A stretch of DNA of 64,000 nucleotides from Corylus avellana (taxonomy: Eukaryota > Streptophyta > Magnoliopsida > Fagales > Betulaceae): contig NC_081545.1 of the NCBI RefSeq assembly GCF_901000735.1, positions 35,023,634 to 35,087,633 of the forward strand, given 5' to 3'. This document shows, in pieces, positions 1-11,653 of this stretch (positions within the stretch are counted from its first letter, which is position 1; each line of letters begins with the position of its first letter). The translations under genes and the position numbers were made by a program. The notes beneath the pieces are model-generated. The model made no database searches and was not told the DNA's origin. It saw only the letters and a program-made list of their open reading frames with translations.

Positions 1-1180
1 AGATTTATCCTCCTACAAATTTTGGAGTTGATCGAGGAAGGATCGTTTGACCCTTCTCAACCCTTGCTGGCACTGCACACTAGACAGAAGCAAGGAATTG
101 AATATATCCTTCTAGCTTTTTCTATTTTTTCAAGTTTTGTCTAATTAGCTAGAGACAAAAATTCTCAACTAGGATTACAAGCAAAAATAGGAATCAAGTA
201 AGGAAGCGAACCATCATCATACGTACGTACCTATATATTCGTTTCCTTTGATAAAAACATTAATCCCTAAAGAAAATAAATAGGTTTCCATTAGCCAAAG
301 CAAGTTTATTCGTCATTAATTTTCGAATTCAATTGTTTACGAGTTAGAAAAAAAAAAAAAAAGAGAAACTTTTGCCATATATATCCGTACACACATTAAA
401 CTAAACTTGGAGTGTTATTTATTAAAATATTAATTAAATGATTAAATTTAATTTTTTTTATCGGGTTAATTAAGTTTGTAAGATAATTAATGAATTAATA
501 TGGTATCATAATAGAGTCATGAGTTTAAACATTCTCTCAGTACGTAATTTGCCCCTATATATACATATATATATTCTTTATATGATATTTGTTAAAACAT
601 AACTTATTTCAAAACTTTAAACAATACGCAACGGTAATTAATGAATTAATATGGTATCAAAATAAAATCATGAATTTAAACCTTCTCTTGGTAATCTAAT
701 TACCACTATATATATAATCATGATTTAATTAATATTATAAGTTTCTAAAGCACTCCCCTACACTACTACACATTGGGTTCAAACACTCTCTTAATAAGTG
801 AAACTTAACAGATATAATATTTAATTAAAATGAAAAGTGAATGATAGAGACAAAATTGAAATCATTTTACCTATTTGTTCAAAGAACAATACTATAAATC
901 ACATTTTTATCCTACGATTATTTTACTTAACTATATAAATCACATTTTACGTACCTATTTGTCGCGCGTGAGACATGCAGGGACGTCCAAAGCCAGGCTT
1001 CCACTTAACGTCCAATGGTTTGAACTGCATTGGAAGCAAGGAATTAAGTGCGATGCTGGAAGTTGGCCGGGCTCTTTCTGATATTGGTTATATATATACA
1101 TACATCTTCTCCTCCTCTACCCTAAATTAAACCTCGAGTTGAGTTCCTAATTAACCTTCATTTGCTTTGTCTTGAACGAC
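1..1180. other. AT-rich upstream region of the SEO gene
   Basis: No convincing coding sequence is present. The stretch is AT-rich with poly-A and TA runs. It holds two related copies of a short repeat (about 482-560 and 632-710) that share an 'attaatatggtatca' core followed by 'catgaatttaaac'. A TATA-like 'tatatatata' lies near 1089-1098, about 85 bp before the SEO start codon, and could serve its promoter. Confidence 0.5.
482..710. repeat. Two direct copies of a dispersed LTR-edge-like repeat
   Basis: About 80 bp is repeated roughly 150 bp apart (482-560 and 632-710): 'aattaatgaattaatatggtatca', a short A-rich stretch, then 'catga(g/a)tttaaac', then 'ctctc'. Similar text occurs at about 2393-2475 and 54046-54300, where 'gttagaatattaatt' leads into it. 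The 'atggtatca' core resembles the LTR/PBS edge of copia-type elements, but no full LTR can be delimited. Confidence 0.4.
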
Positions 1181-4100
1181 ATGGAAAGAAAGCAAGGTGG
1201 GGGGAGCAGCAACGTGGGTCCTTTGCAGCAACCCGGCATGGACAGCATGGTAACATTGTCCAATGACGAGAATGTTTTGGTGAAGCAAATTCAGGCCACC
1301 CATTCTCCAGATGGCCGAGTAATTGATAGCGGACCCCTTCTCTATTATGTTGAGGACATTCTTAATCGTGCCACTCTGAATCCAGATGCCCTGATCATTA
1401 CAACGGTATAATTAACAAATGAAATCATCAATCATGTAGATATAAAACTAACTTACTTTGTATCGATCCTCATCCTAGGCCCTAGCTCGTTGTTTTCTTA
1501 ATTTTCTAATTAATATTACTGCTCTTGTTTTACTGCAGGGTACGCAAGAAAGCCTATTCCTAGATGCCTTTCTTCATGCCCTGTCGTCACTTATAATCGA
1601 TCGAATTTCCAGCGAGGTTTATATATAGCAAACGATCGATGATTTATATATATATATAATTAGCGATATCAAATCTCAATGTGTTTGTCTTCAAGAGGTA
1701 GATCAATCGGCTGGGACCACGCTTAATGAAGCGGAGGTCACTAGTTCGAATCCCCTTCCCCCTCTCTTGTGCGGACATGTCAAAAAAAAAAAATCTCAAT
1801 GTGTTTTAATTAACATGCATTAACGTACGCTTCCAAATAATTAATGTATGATTTGAATTGCAGATATCATACAAGGCTTTGAGCGACAAGGATGCACACG
1901 AAACGTCGACGCTCTCAATATTTCACCAGCTATCAAATTATGGTTGGGATACTAAGATGTTGCTGGTCGTAGCTGCTTTTGCTTTGCGCTATGGAGAATT
2001 CTGGCTCCTTGTCCAGATCATTTACTCAACAAATCAACCAATTGGCCTAAGTGATCACGCAAGCGCATTGAAACCCCGCTTCGATGCACTTAATGATCTA
2101 ATCAAAACGATATTGGAAGTGACCCACTGTGCTGTTACGATTAAAGAACTACCATCCATGTATATCACACCTGAGTTTCCTGCACTATCCACTTGCATAG
2201 CCCATTTTCCAACAGCTGCCTATTGGACAATCAGGAGCATTGTGGCCTGCGCAACTCTTATTACTAGCATCACTAGCAAAGGTTACGAGTAAGTTTTTCC
2301 CTCTATCCCAATACGCCATCTTGAATTAAATATTTTACGTATTGGTGATCTCACTTAAAAAAAATATAAGCCCACACCACACTTAGAGGAGATTGGTAGA
2401 ATATTAATTAAATAATTCTTTATCGGTTTAAGCTTGTGGCATAAGCAATCATTTAATATGGTATTAAAAGTCTTGAGACAGTTTATTAATTCCGGATCCG
2501 GCTTCTATGCAGTAGTGAAAACTACCACATAGAAGCTGTAGTTCAAAACTGCACCGTTTGGATAATCCATGCAGTTTTGTGAAGTGAAAAAGTAGGACTT
2601 TATTTTTTTTTTTTAAAAAAAAAACTATTTAGAAATTAAAACAATTAATTAATTTTTTTTTTTTTTTTAAAAGGGGCAAAGAGGTTGCCCCTGGCCAAAA
2701 TGGGGTGGCTGGAGCCACCTCCCATGGCTGTTATGGGGTGGACGGTCCACCCCAAAAGGCAAAAAGAAAAAAAAAAAATATATATATATATATATAGGGT
2801 TTGGTTTTAGAAATTTGGCGAAGACCACTAAAAAGGTCATGAATTGGTGAGATCTGACCGGTATAGAATTGTTGAAACCACCCCAATAGCAGTCACCCAA
2901 GGCCTATGGGAGTGGTTTGACCACTCCCAAGCTCCAGCCCTGGGGGTGGCCAGCCACCATACAAGCCGAAGAGGGGTGCGTGAAACCATCCCGGCCCCAT
3001 GACCCTTAGGGTGGTTTGGCCATACTGAAAAACCAAATCCCTATTTGTTTTTTTTTTTGGCCTTGGTGGTTTAGCCACCCCATACAAACCATGGAATTGG
3101 CTTCCAACCACCTTAGCCTTTTATTTTATTTTTTTTATTTTAGCTTTTTTAAGTTTTTAAATTGTTTTAATTATTAGTTTTTTTCTATATTTTTTAATTT
3201 CTAAATAGTTTTTTATTATTTTTTTAAAAAAATCATATTTGTTCACTTTCCAAAACTGCGCCGTTTTAATCCAAACGGTGCGTTTTTGGAACTGCCGCTT
3301 CTATGTGGTAGAAGCCGGATCCTATTAATTCTCATTTAAATTAAAGGGACAAATACAAAATTAGTTGTTGTGGTAGGCTTAAATTACAAATCACTTCCTT
3401 AGATATAAAAAATAATTTATAGGTCCATATAGTTGGCCTAAATCACAAATCACTCACTGTGGTATAAAAAATAATTTATATGTTCTTAGGGTAGGCCAAA
3501 ATAACACTTTACTCCCTGAAATTAATTTACATACTCTAAAGACAAATGTTAGTTTAATAAAAGGAGTAACCCAATTTTCTCTTACTTAATTTAAATGAAA
3601 ATTTTGTCACAATTTATTAACTTGAATGTTATTTTTATTTATTTTTCAATGGTTAGAAGATGCGACTGTCAAATTCTCGCAAAATGCTCCCAAATCATAA
3701 CGAGAAATATGAAAATGAGATAGGGTTACGCATAGAGTAAAATTTTGGGGATAGAAGAGATTAGGTTAATTTACTGTAGCAATATGACTTAGAGTGAGGG
3801 CGGATGTGTAATCTTAGTTGGTGTCCTAAAATGATGTGAAAATTCTTAACTATCATTTCTTAAGGTCATAAATTAATAATAACATGTGTCTGACACAATT
3901 ACGAATTCTGTTAAGTTACTTAACGAAAATTGATTTTAGTGAGTAAACTGCTATTTTGGCTTACCTTAAAGACCAATCTCATGACTAATTTTACATTTAT
4001 CTCTAAATTAAATATTTTATATATTGCATAACTGGTAATTTTAACAGCTTTTACCATTGGTGGATACTGCAGGTTTAGGATATCCGCCACAGAAGCACAA

Positions 4101-5620
4101 TGGGATCAGTTATCCACCCTGGCTCACAAGCTCAAAAACGTGCATGACCATCTTAATAAACAGCTGGAAAAGTGCCACCAACACATAAGTAAGTGATTTT
4201 TATTCCATATGCTACAAACCATGCAATGCCATAGCAGTAACCGCATAATTAAGAAACATTAATTGAACATATATATGCCTTTTGAGCAGATGAGAAGATA
4301 GAGGATGAATATTTTGACATGCTTGGGAAACTCTTCGAGATGGTTCACCTTGACAATATGAAGGTTCTCAAGGCCCTGATTTGCCTTAAGGATGATGTGC
4401 AGCCGCTTGTTGATGGTTCCACCAAGAGAAGGGTTGGCTTTTCTGAACATTTGATCATCACTATCATTATTGTTGCTTGAACAAATATATACAAGTTTCT
4501 GATTTTCTATAATTAATTGTTTGGAAAAACCAGGTTAACATAGACGTTCTAAGGAGGATGAACGTGTTATTGCTCATTTCAGGCCTGAATATCTCCCAAG
4601 ATGAGCTTTCAATTCTGGAACTGATTTATAACGAGTCCAGACTCCACCTTACGAGGCTAAAAAGTCAATATGAGCTTGTCTGGATACCGATTGTGGACAG
4701 TTCAGGCAAATGGACTGACTCCATGCAAATACAATTTGAGAATTTACAGTCTACAATGCCATGGTACACGGTGCACCCTCCTTCCTTGATAGATAAGGCA
4801 GTGGTTAGGTTCATTAAGGAGAAGTGGCACTTCAAGAATAAGCCTATTATTGTGGTGTTGGACCCTCAAGCAAAGGTGGTGTCCCCCAATGCAATTCACA
4901 TGATGTGGATTTGGGGAAGCAATGCCTTTCCTTTCAGTAGCTCCAGAGAAGAAGCGCTATGGAGGGAAGAGACTTGGAGGCTTGAGCTGCTGGTGGATGG
5001 CATTGACCACACAGTACTGAATTGGGTATATATATATAAACTTGCACTTAATTAATGTAGACAAATGCTCAAATAGTAATTTACATTTGGGATTTTGGTA
5101 ATTATAACAGATTAAAGACGGAAAATACATTTTCATGTATGGAGGGGACGACATTGAGTGGATTCGGAAATTTACAAGGTCAGCACGCTTAGTTGCATTG
5201 GCGGGACGCATACCCTTAGAGATATTCTATGTGGGAAAGGGCAGCAAAATGGAGCAAGTCCAGCGAGTTGTAAGGACCATCGCAACGGAGCAGCTGAGCT
5301 CCTACTGGCAAGACCCAACAATGATATGGTTCTTCTGGTCCCGCATTGAGAGCATGCTCTTCTCAAAGATTCAACTAGACAAGGCTGACGACCACTTGGA
5401 CCCTGTGATGCAAGGGATCAAGAGGCTACTCAGCTACGACAGAGAGGGAGGATGGGCGGTGCTGAGCAAAGGGTCTAGCATTGTGGTGAATGGGCATGGG
5501 AACATAGTTTTGGCAACCTTGTTCGAGTATGACATGTGGAAGGACAACGTGGCTGTGCAGGGTTTTGATGTGGCTTTCAAGACCCATCATGACCTGCTTC
5601 ATGGTGAGAAATACCCCTGA
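1181..5620 (+). CDS. SEO: Sieve element occlusion (SEO) protein, C-terminus cut by an in-frame stop
   Basis: SEO proteins are phloem P-proteins that form filaments in sieve elements and help to plug injured sieve tubes. Seven exons fit one frame with GT-AG junctions: 1181-1405, 1539-1616, 1864-2288, 4073-4188, 4290-4432, 4534-5025 and 5111-5620, giving 662 residues. The SEO N-terminal domain is recognisable in exons 1-3 (for example SGPLLYYVEDIL) and the C-terminal domain in exons 6-7 (WIPIVDSSGKWTD, IFMYGGDDIEWIRKF). The chosen ATG is 1181; an upstream in-frame TTG at 1172 is not a plausible start. A TGA at 5618-5620 ends the frame early. The same frame continues for 52 more codons to TAG at 5777-5779 and encodes the family's usual Cys-rich end (CRFEFSP, CPEC, CCH). 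The protein is therefore truncated, the gene is a young pseudogene, or the base is an error. A MULE-like element sits in intron 3 and a SINE in intron 2. Confidence 0.85.
1687..1791 (+). mobile_element. tRNA-derived SINE in SEO intron 2
   Basis: A roughly 105-bp insertion has a box A-like 5' part (gaggtagatcaatcggctgg), a box B-like 'actagttcgaatcccc' and an A-rich 3' tail. It is flanked by a perfect 15-bp target-site duplication, aatctcaatgtgttt, at 1672-1686 and 1792-1806. A second copy, inverted, lies at 5889-5985. Confidence 0.85.
2493..3322. mobile_element. Non-autonomous Mutator-like (MULE) element in SEO intron 3
   Basis: An 830-bp insertion has long imperfect terminal inverted repeats. 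The left end begins ggatccggcttcta at 2494 and the right end reads back the same sequence from 3322. Similarity continues inward for over 100 bp (accgtttggat, then poly-T/A, then actatttagaaatt). It is bounded by a 9-bp duplication TATTAATTC at 2484-2492 and 3323-3331, which is the MULE-typical length. The centre is rich in 'ggtggtttggccacc'-like palindromic blocks, and no transposase is visible. The left TIR carries an extra nested hairpin (tagtgaaaactaccacatag). Confidence 0.85.
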
Positions 5621-5779
5621 TGCCGCTTCGAGTTCTCGCCCACTGTCAGAAGGGTTCCGGTGCACATGTCGTGCCCTGAGTGTTACGACGACATGGAGGA
5701 ATATATCACTTTCCTCTGCTGCCACGAGAAAGCTCACGTTCGAACACGTCTCCAACCACGCGCCAGCATTTCCTTCTAG

Positions 5780-6222
5780 CTAGTTGCTTCTTATTCACTA
5801 AAAAATAAAATAAAAATAAATAAATAAATTGCTAGCTGGGTTCAAAATAACGATTTATTCGAGTGATCGGACGCGTGGTTTGTGATTTTTTTTTTGATAT
5901 ATCCGCACAAGAGGGGGAGGGAGATTCAAACTAGTGATCTCCACTTCATTAAATGTGATCCCAGCCGATTGAGCTACCTCTTGGAACGCGTGGTTTGTGA
6001 TTTGATACAATATAAATAAAAGTACGTGTAAATCTGCAATGCATGCATTGTGTACAAATTATAATCCTCCTTGATAATCAAACGCATTTGCTAATATATA
6101 TGAATGATACTATGATCGCATGATTAAAGGCTGTTTACAGCATCGATCAACGCCTTTTCTATTCCTTTCCAATCTATGTACATGAATGTATAAAAAAAGG
6201 TTGAGTCGAGTTGGCACCATTG
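5780..6222. other. Spacer between SEO and tRNA-Thr
   Basis: This is the 3' flank of the SEO gene. It contains an A-rich stretch (5800-5830) and the inverted SINE copy at 5889-5985; nothing else is recognisable. Confidence 0.5.
5889..5985 (-). mobile_element. tRNA-derived SINE, second copy, inverted
   Basis: This is the reverse complement of the family seen at 1687-1791 (ccaagaggtagctcaatcgg at its 5' end, then atcactagtttgaat). It is flanked by an 18-bp duplication, acgcgtggtttgtgattt, at 5871-5888 and 5986-6003. Its box A-like part is closer to a tRNA consensus than that of the intronic copy. Confidence 0.85.
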
Positions 6223-6294
6223 GCCCCCATAGCTCAGTGGTAGAGCGTCAGTCTTGTAAACTGAAGGTCTGTAGTTCGATCCTGCATGGGGGCA
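6223..6294 (+). tRNA. tRNA-Thr (anticodon TGT)
   Basis: A 72-nt cloverleaf: the acceptor stem gccccca pairs with tgggggc, followed by discriminator A. The D-arm is agctcagtggtagagc. The anticodon stem tcagt/actga closes loop cttgtaa with anticodon TGT, which reads ACA (Thr). The T-arm contains ttcgatc. There is no intron, and CCA is not encoded, as expected for a nuclear gene. T-rich sequence follows within 20 bp and could terminate Pol III. Confidence 0.9.
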
Positions 6295-6482
6295 TTTGCG
6301 TCAAATATTTATTTTTATTTTTTGTTTGTTCCGAATTGCGTAAAAGGTAACCCTTACCCTGGTTAAGGGTTTTAGTGACCGAGAAAAGAATAGTCAAATC
6401 CCCATTGACAAACACTTCCTTCGCCCTAATCAGAAAACAAACGTCGTCGCCGTAGCCCCGTAGGTTACTGGTTCGACTTTCG

Positions 6483-6872
6483 ATGGCTTCGGCGCTCCGC
6501 AGGCTTCTCAGAAAATCGCCACCCACGAGACTCATCGCCGCTCTACAGAATCCACAAGCCCCAAATCTAACAGTACCTCTTGTTTTCCACCAAACCCATC
6601 TCATCGAACCCACCAATGCTAGCACGTGTCTGGGTTCAGTCAAAGCGGAGAACTTGATCCATTCCCAGTTCTCACACATTTACCCGAGCTTTCCATTTGG
6701 GTTTTACTTGAACCCGATTTGCTCAACTGGGTCGGTCCCGTCCGAGGCGGAGGATGCGGCGTTGCATGATTGGCGGACGGTGTGGGCGGACAGTGTGAAG
6801 AAGAAGAGGAAGAGAAAGATGAACAAGCACAAATACAAGAAGCTGAGGAAGCGTCTCAGGAGGCAGACTTAG
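6483..6872 (+). CDS. Mitochondrial small ribosomal subunit protein mS38 (COX24/AURKAIP1 family)
   Basis: An intronless ORF of 129 residues. The C-terminal block KKKRKRKMNKHKYKKLRKRL (about residues 105-125) is the hallmark of the mS38/COX24/AURKAIP1 family, a small, very basic protein of the mitochondrial ribosome that acts in mitochondrial translation. The N-terminus MASALRRLLRKSPPTRLIAA is rich in Arg, Ala and Ser and poor in acidic residues, as expected for a matrix presequence. The middle is low in conservation, which is normal for this family, and the length fits. The start at 6483 is the first ATG and is preceded by a purine-poor leader. The tRNA-Thr gene lies 190 bp upstream on the same strand, with no functional link implied. 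Confidence 0.85.
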   Translation: MASALRRLLRKSPPTRLIAALQNPQAPNLTVPLVFHQTHLIEPTNASTCLGSVKAENLIHSQFSHIYPSFPFGFYLNPICSTGSVPSEAEDAALHDWRTVWADSVKKKRKRKMNKHKYKKLRKRLRRQT

Positions 6873-7290
6873 GTGGGTTTTTTTAGGTGAGAGTTGATGA
6901 TGTTTTGGGAATGTATCAGATTTGGTAATTGTTTAATTTGAAAGTTAGCTGTTTTGAAATGAAAAGTTCCCACCTTAATTATTCTTTTGGCAATGATGGC
7001 GGAAGAGATTGTTTAAATCCTAAATGGGGTTATTTTGTATTGTCACTTTTCCTTTTGGCAATAAGAAGAATTCTTGGAGTTCATTTTACTGATAACTTTG
7101 GTTTATGTGTATTTCTTGGTTGTGGAATAGGACGCGTGTAATGGGTTTATGCTCTTGAATGTCTGCATGTATATGCAAAACTATGTATTTTGGTGTGGAT
7201 TGTAGCATATGTTTGTGTAGCAATTCTAGCATGTTTTGCTTATGGTTAACTGTTAATGCAAGCTTCGGTCCTTTTGCTACTTTGATTATG

Positions 7291-7470
7291 GGAGTAATGC
7301 TATGAGGACCAGAGTCCTCCCTTTTAAAAGTATCATTGAATTTGATATTATCGTTATTGAATTTGATATGATCATTATTGAATTTTGATCTATTAATATT
7401 TGTGATTTTAAAGGTCACATTACATTTGTGAGTACTCAAGAGGACTCTAGTCCTCCTTATAGCATTACTC
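7291..7470. mobile_element. MITE-like TIR element
   Basis: The left end gagtaatgctatgagga is mirrored at the right end by tccttatagcattactc, giving inverted ends of about 25-30 bp (ggaccagagtcc/ggactctagtcc inside). The centre carries about three degenerate copies of a 21-bp unit, 'ttattgaatttgatatgatc'. No clear target-site duplication was found, so the exact edges are uncertain. Confidence 0.6.
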
Positions 7471-8901
7471 GAAACCCTGCTTTCTGTGATAAAGTCGTCT
7501 CCTTGAGTTGTTACACTTCTCTTTTTGGGCCTTTTGTTGTGGACTATGGATTATTTTATGAGACTCTAAGATGTCTGCTTCTTTTTGTTCTTTGGCGTCT
7601 CTTCCATCATTAGTTATTGAAATTGTACTTATTATATATATAAGTTATTGAAATTGTGGGTTCTCCATTCTCCAAATGAGAAATTTATAGTTTATGAACT
7701 CAAAGGTATATTTGAAGAGGGTATAGGAAACATATCATACACATATGTGTGCGCGTGTGTGGAGGTAATGATAATGCATATGCATTTGTCTGTTGATGAC
7801 CTAAATCATTTGTTGTGATCCAAGATCAGCTTAAAACAATAATAAGTTCGTAGTCTTGAAATTTATTAAAATGATGATTTTAGCAAATAAATTGGATTCT
7901 AGATCTGCAGCTGCACTCCCTACTCTCTTGAAGCACCTTGGACCTGTGTGTTCAACTTCATAAAAGCAGCATAGGTGTAAGATTTGTTTTCATTTTACCA
8001 ATTTGAAGAATACAATTGGCAGTTTAAAAGGATATAGTTGCTTCATTTAGTAAGGCTTGGACAAAGATGTTGAATCATGACATATTGTCAAGTGGGTTAC
8101 TCGGAAGAATTATCATACATGCCTAGTTAGGAAGAGGATCAAACTGGCTGTGATACAATAAATTTAAGAAATGTCAGTAAGCCAGGTCGTTGAGCAGGAT
8201 GTTGGCGATGTTAGTTTAGATTTGGAATCCTTGGATTTTAGTCTATGATATAAAGGTATTACAATAGATCTTAGTTATATGGGAAATATGTCGACATATG
8301 GCTGCAAGTTTTGAGGTTATTTAGTGGGTTACGTTGGGGAAAGGGAAGGTTTCAAATCTTTTGGATATCAATGTTACTTTAAGAAAAACTGCCCTTTGTA
8401 GATGAATTAATATTTGTTTGTGCTTTTTTGGTTGGAATTGGCCAGTTTATTCACAACTTTGAAATTTATTGAGCGGCAGAACTGTACTTTGGTGTTTGCG
8501 AACTCTAGTTTATAGTTCTGTTATTTGGGTAGTGTCTTGCAAGCTCTAGGTTTAGGATATAGAAGACTACTTATCTATGGATTGCATCTTTGGTAAAATT
8601 AGGAGTGGAAATGATAAAGTTGTAAATTTATTAAGAACTGACATCTTGTGGAATCACAAATGAAATTCCAGTATGGTGGTTGGCGGCAGGGATTGAGAGG
8701 ACTTTGCCTAAACAAAGTCAGAAGTTCTTCTGGTCTATCGATGAATACATGGAAAATTTGCATCAAAATTTATAAGATGGCTTTGTGGGGGATGCTACTA
8801 CATGAGTGTTGTGTAACAGAAGACCTAGAAATGTCTCGCTTCCTAGATCTTTTAATTTGGTACTAAGCAAAACATTTGTCAATAGATTGGTGTTGTAGGT
8901 G

Positions 8902-8973
8902 TTCTTTGCACATATAATAACTGGGAGCTATGTCAATTTCTTTGCACATATAATAAATGGGAGCTATGTCAAT
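8902..8973. repeat. 36-bp tandem duplication (2 copies)
   Basis: Two adjacent 36-bp units start ttctttgcacatataataa and differ at one position (c/a). They lie in non-coding spacer. Confidence 0.85.
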
Positions 8974-9104
8974 AAACTCTACCGGCATTCATTGCCACCT
9001 TTGCCCTTGATGTGAGTTTCTAATCACTCAAGGTTTTTTGTCATGTTTACTGTCTTAGTGAATGTATTCCCACTATGCTGCTTACAAACATTTCTCATTT
9101 TGTG

Positions 9105-9122
9105 ACTTATCAAAAAAACAAA
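9105..9122 (+). mobile_element. Extremely 5'-truncated LINE tail
   Basis: The 18-bp insert 'acttatcaaaaaaacaaa' sits between two perfect 19-bp direct repeats (9086-9104 and 9123-9141; aaacatttctcattttgtg). 'acttat' plus poly-A matches the 3' terminus of the LINE-type tails seen at about 24,808-24,920 and, inverted, at 15,148-15,257. Long target-site duplications are typical of such retroposition. Confidence 0.55.
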
Positions 9123-11519
9123 AAACATTTCTCATTTTGTGTGGCAGCCTGTTATTTCTTTTTCCTCTGCTTCATTTTCTTTTACACGTGCTTTTTCCAA
9201 TAACAAGCAGAGCTTGAGTTTGATGATTTTCTTCTGATAAATAGATGCTCGATCAACATCAATGTATATCATTTCTGCAAGGATTTCAAGTATGACCCCA
9301 ATACATTAAGGTCATTCTTCGTGATTATAACTTTTTTTCTTTTTTCTTTTGGCTTTTCTTTTGGTATATTAATCAATCTCACACCATGTCATAACAACTG
9401 GAAGATACTTTGTTCAGGATGTGTGAGGCAATTGTGGTTGAAATTATCCAAATGTTTCTTGTAACCTCATCCAAAGTTTGTCTTTGTGCGCTAGGCCGCT
9501 CATGTTTTCTACTGTTGTGGCACCCACCGATCTTGAAGGAACGGACAACCCCTCTTGTCATTGACCAAGTCAAATTAGATGTGCTTAGTGCTCATGTTGC
9601 ATCATACATGTTTTTGGGAACAAAACCACTCGGTGCAGGTTTCTGAATTGTTAATCTGGTGCTGATTCCTGACGAATAGTAAAGGACAATGTTTTTCTCT
9701 AAATTGAGTTGGAATAATTTCTTTCGATTTAGTGCTTACATGCATTTTTGACGTGTCAATTTAATAGATTGGGTTAGAAAAAATTTCTCTAATTTAATTT
9801 GAAGGAAAACTTTATTTGCTAGCAAAACCTTGTAATGGTTTTCCTTTCCTGCAGTAAGATTAAGTTCTGTCATTTGTTTTGTAAGATGAGAACCATAGGA
9901 ACCAGCCAAAAAAATTTTAACATAAATCCTGGGAGGCATTTTCAACAGTTCTGCTTCAGGCAAGGGACATGTCTCGTCATCCAAACACGACGACAAGAAG
10001 ATAGAGTTAAGGTGAGTGAGACCCACCACTCCTTTCTTTTGATTAATATGATGGACCCCATGACAACACAGGCATGAGACATCCCCTTTTTCAGCCACTG
10101 GCTTCCTTCCTAGGCATCCTTCAATTATATTAGTTGTTATTAAGTCATTTTTCACCCATAAGATTAGTGCTTGTCTTGTGGCATTGATTCCAAGCACAGT
10201 CCTGAAATTAGGGTCCCTGAGGTGTGGCTATTATCATGATTTGTTGCATATTGGTAGGCCAGAAGATCAACGAGATTAGTTTTGACTAAATGACAATATC
10301 ATATGTGCAAATCTTATTTTTTAGATCCCTTGTGAACTTTTCCTTGGGTGCTGCATGTCTTGGGATACGAAGTATGAGAAAGGTCGATGTGATTTTCTTT
10401 GGAGCGATCTTGGTTGGGTTGGGAAATCATCCAATAGGGTCCCAATTATGTTGTGAATGGCAAATTTCATTTGTTAAAATTTTTGTTTTTTTATCGTTTG
10501 CTTTCTCTGCTAAAAATAAATAAATAAATAACAATTAACTCAAATACAAAACACTCATAAACACATAAAACAGTTTAACTTTTATGTCACATCTTAATAC
10601 TTTCCAATAAAAAACAGAAAACACTCCCTATAACACATTAATCTTTATATCACATAATACCGCTTTTATTAAGAATGTGATTCTCCATTTGAATTCTATC
10701 TAATTAGTTGGCTAAAAATGGTCAATTCGCCTGTACATAACCTTGCTAAGTAAGCCGCTTCCTCTTCGGTTATGGAAGCATTTCCATCTCTCTCCTCCCT
10801 CGACAATGGTTGTCCCTCTGAGTGACTTGAAGTCCCATATGGAAATATCCGTATACTCCAACTTCTCATATGTTGTTCAAGAACATATTCAAACGAAAAT
10901 ACAGAGCTAAAAGTAAGAACAACAAATAGGAAATGGCCACAAATTGGCCCAATCCTTTGTATCTTGGGCTAAAAAGCTAAGAAATGAGCTGCATAAAGTG
11001 GTTTTTGAAACAGGCGAGAGTCTGGTCTGCTTGAAACCTACTGCATTGTTGACTTCCAAACAAGAGCTGTTGAAAAGGAGGTTTGATCTTCGGTTGAAGA
11101 AGTCTCCACAGCAAGAGAAATCCACTGAGAAATAAGGAGACTAAAACCACATAATAAAACACAACACCGTAAAGGAAAAACAAGCAACATAAACAAAACA
11201 TAAAATTAAAAAAAATAGCAGCTTCGCGCAAAGAGTGGCAGTGGTGGGGTGGCGTGTGAGGCTCATGCGCGGGTGCAAACTGCAAAGGAGTGTGCGGAGC
11301 AGTTGTGAGGCCATAGATGTTTAGGTGGTGGCGCATCAAATGAGGAGGTTGATGGTGGAAGAGATGTCCTTGCTGATTTGGTAGAGAAACCAACTTAAAG
11401 ACTAGGAGAAAAAGACTGAGCAAAATAGAGAGGAATTAAGGAGGGGACTAAGTTCATCCCTCATCCCCCGGAATAGATGCAAGAGGTGGTGGAAGACCTC
11501 ACAAGGAGAAGGAAAATCT

Positions 11520-11653
11520 AAGAGACAGATTAGAGCTTCTCTCACTAAAAAAAAATAGAGAGAAAATTTTAATATGTTCTAAAATGAAGTCAATCCATGC
11601 ACAAATCGCTTCTCTCTCTATTTTTTAGTGAGAGAATGTCTAATCCCTCTCTT
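11520..11653. mobile_element. Short TIR element (MITE-like)
   Basis: The outer sequence aagagacagattagagcttc is mirrored by gaatgtctaatccctctctt. It continues inward with 'tctctcacta', an A-run and 'tagagagaa' on both sides, so TIRs of about 45 bp enclose only about 40 bp. Just to the right, 'ttagaacacta...agcaatattt' is duplicated (about 11,680-11,750). Confidence 0.6.

Noticed and set aside
5158..5783. ORFs in other frames and on the other strand over SEO exon 7
   Set aside because: They are shadows of the SEO frame, which carries the family motifs, including beyond the TGA.
6455..6482. 'ggttactggttcgacttt' as a tRNA T-arm
   Set aside because: No matching acceptor, D or anticodon arms; it is the mS38 leader.
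10907..11423. Overlapping ORFs on both strands (63-148 residues)
   Set aside because: Composition is biased, no motif is recognisable, and mutually overlapping frames suggest chance.
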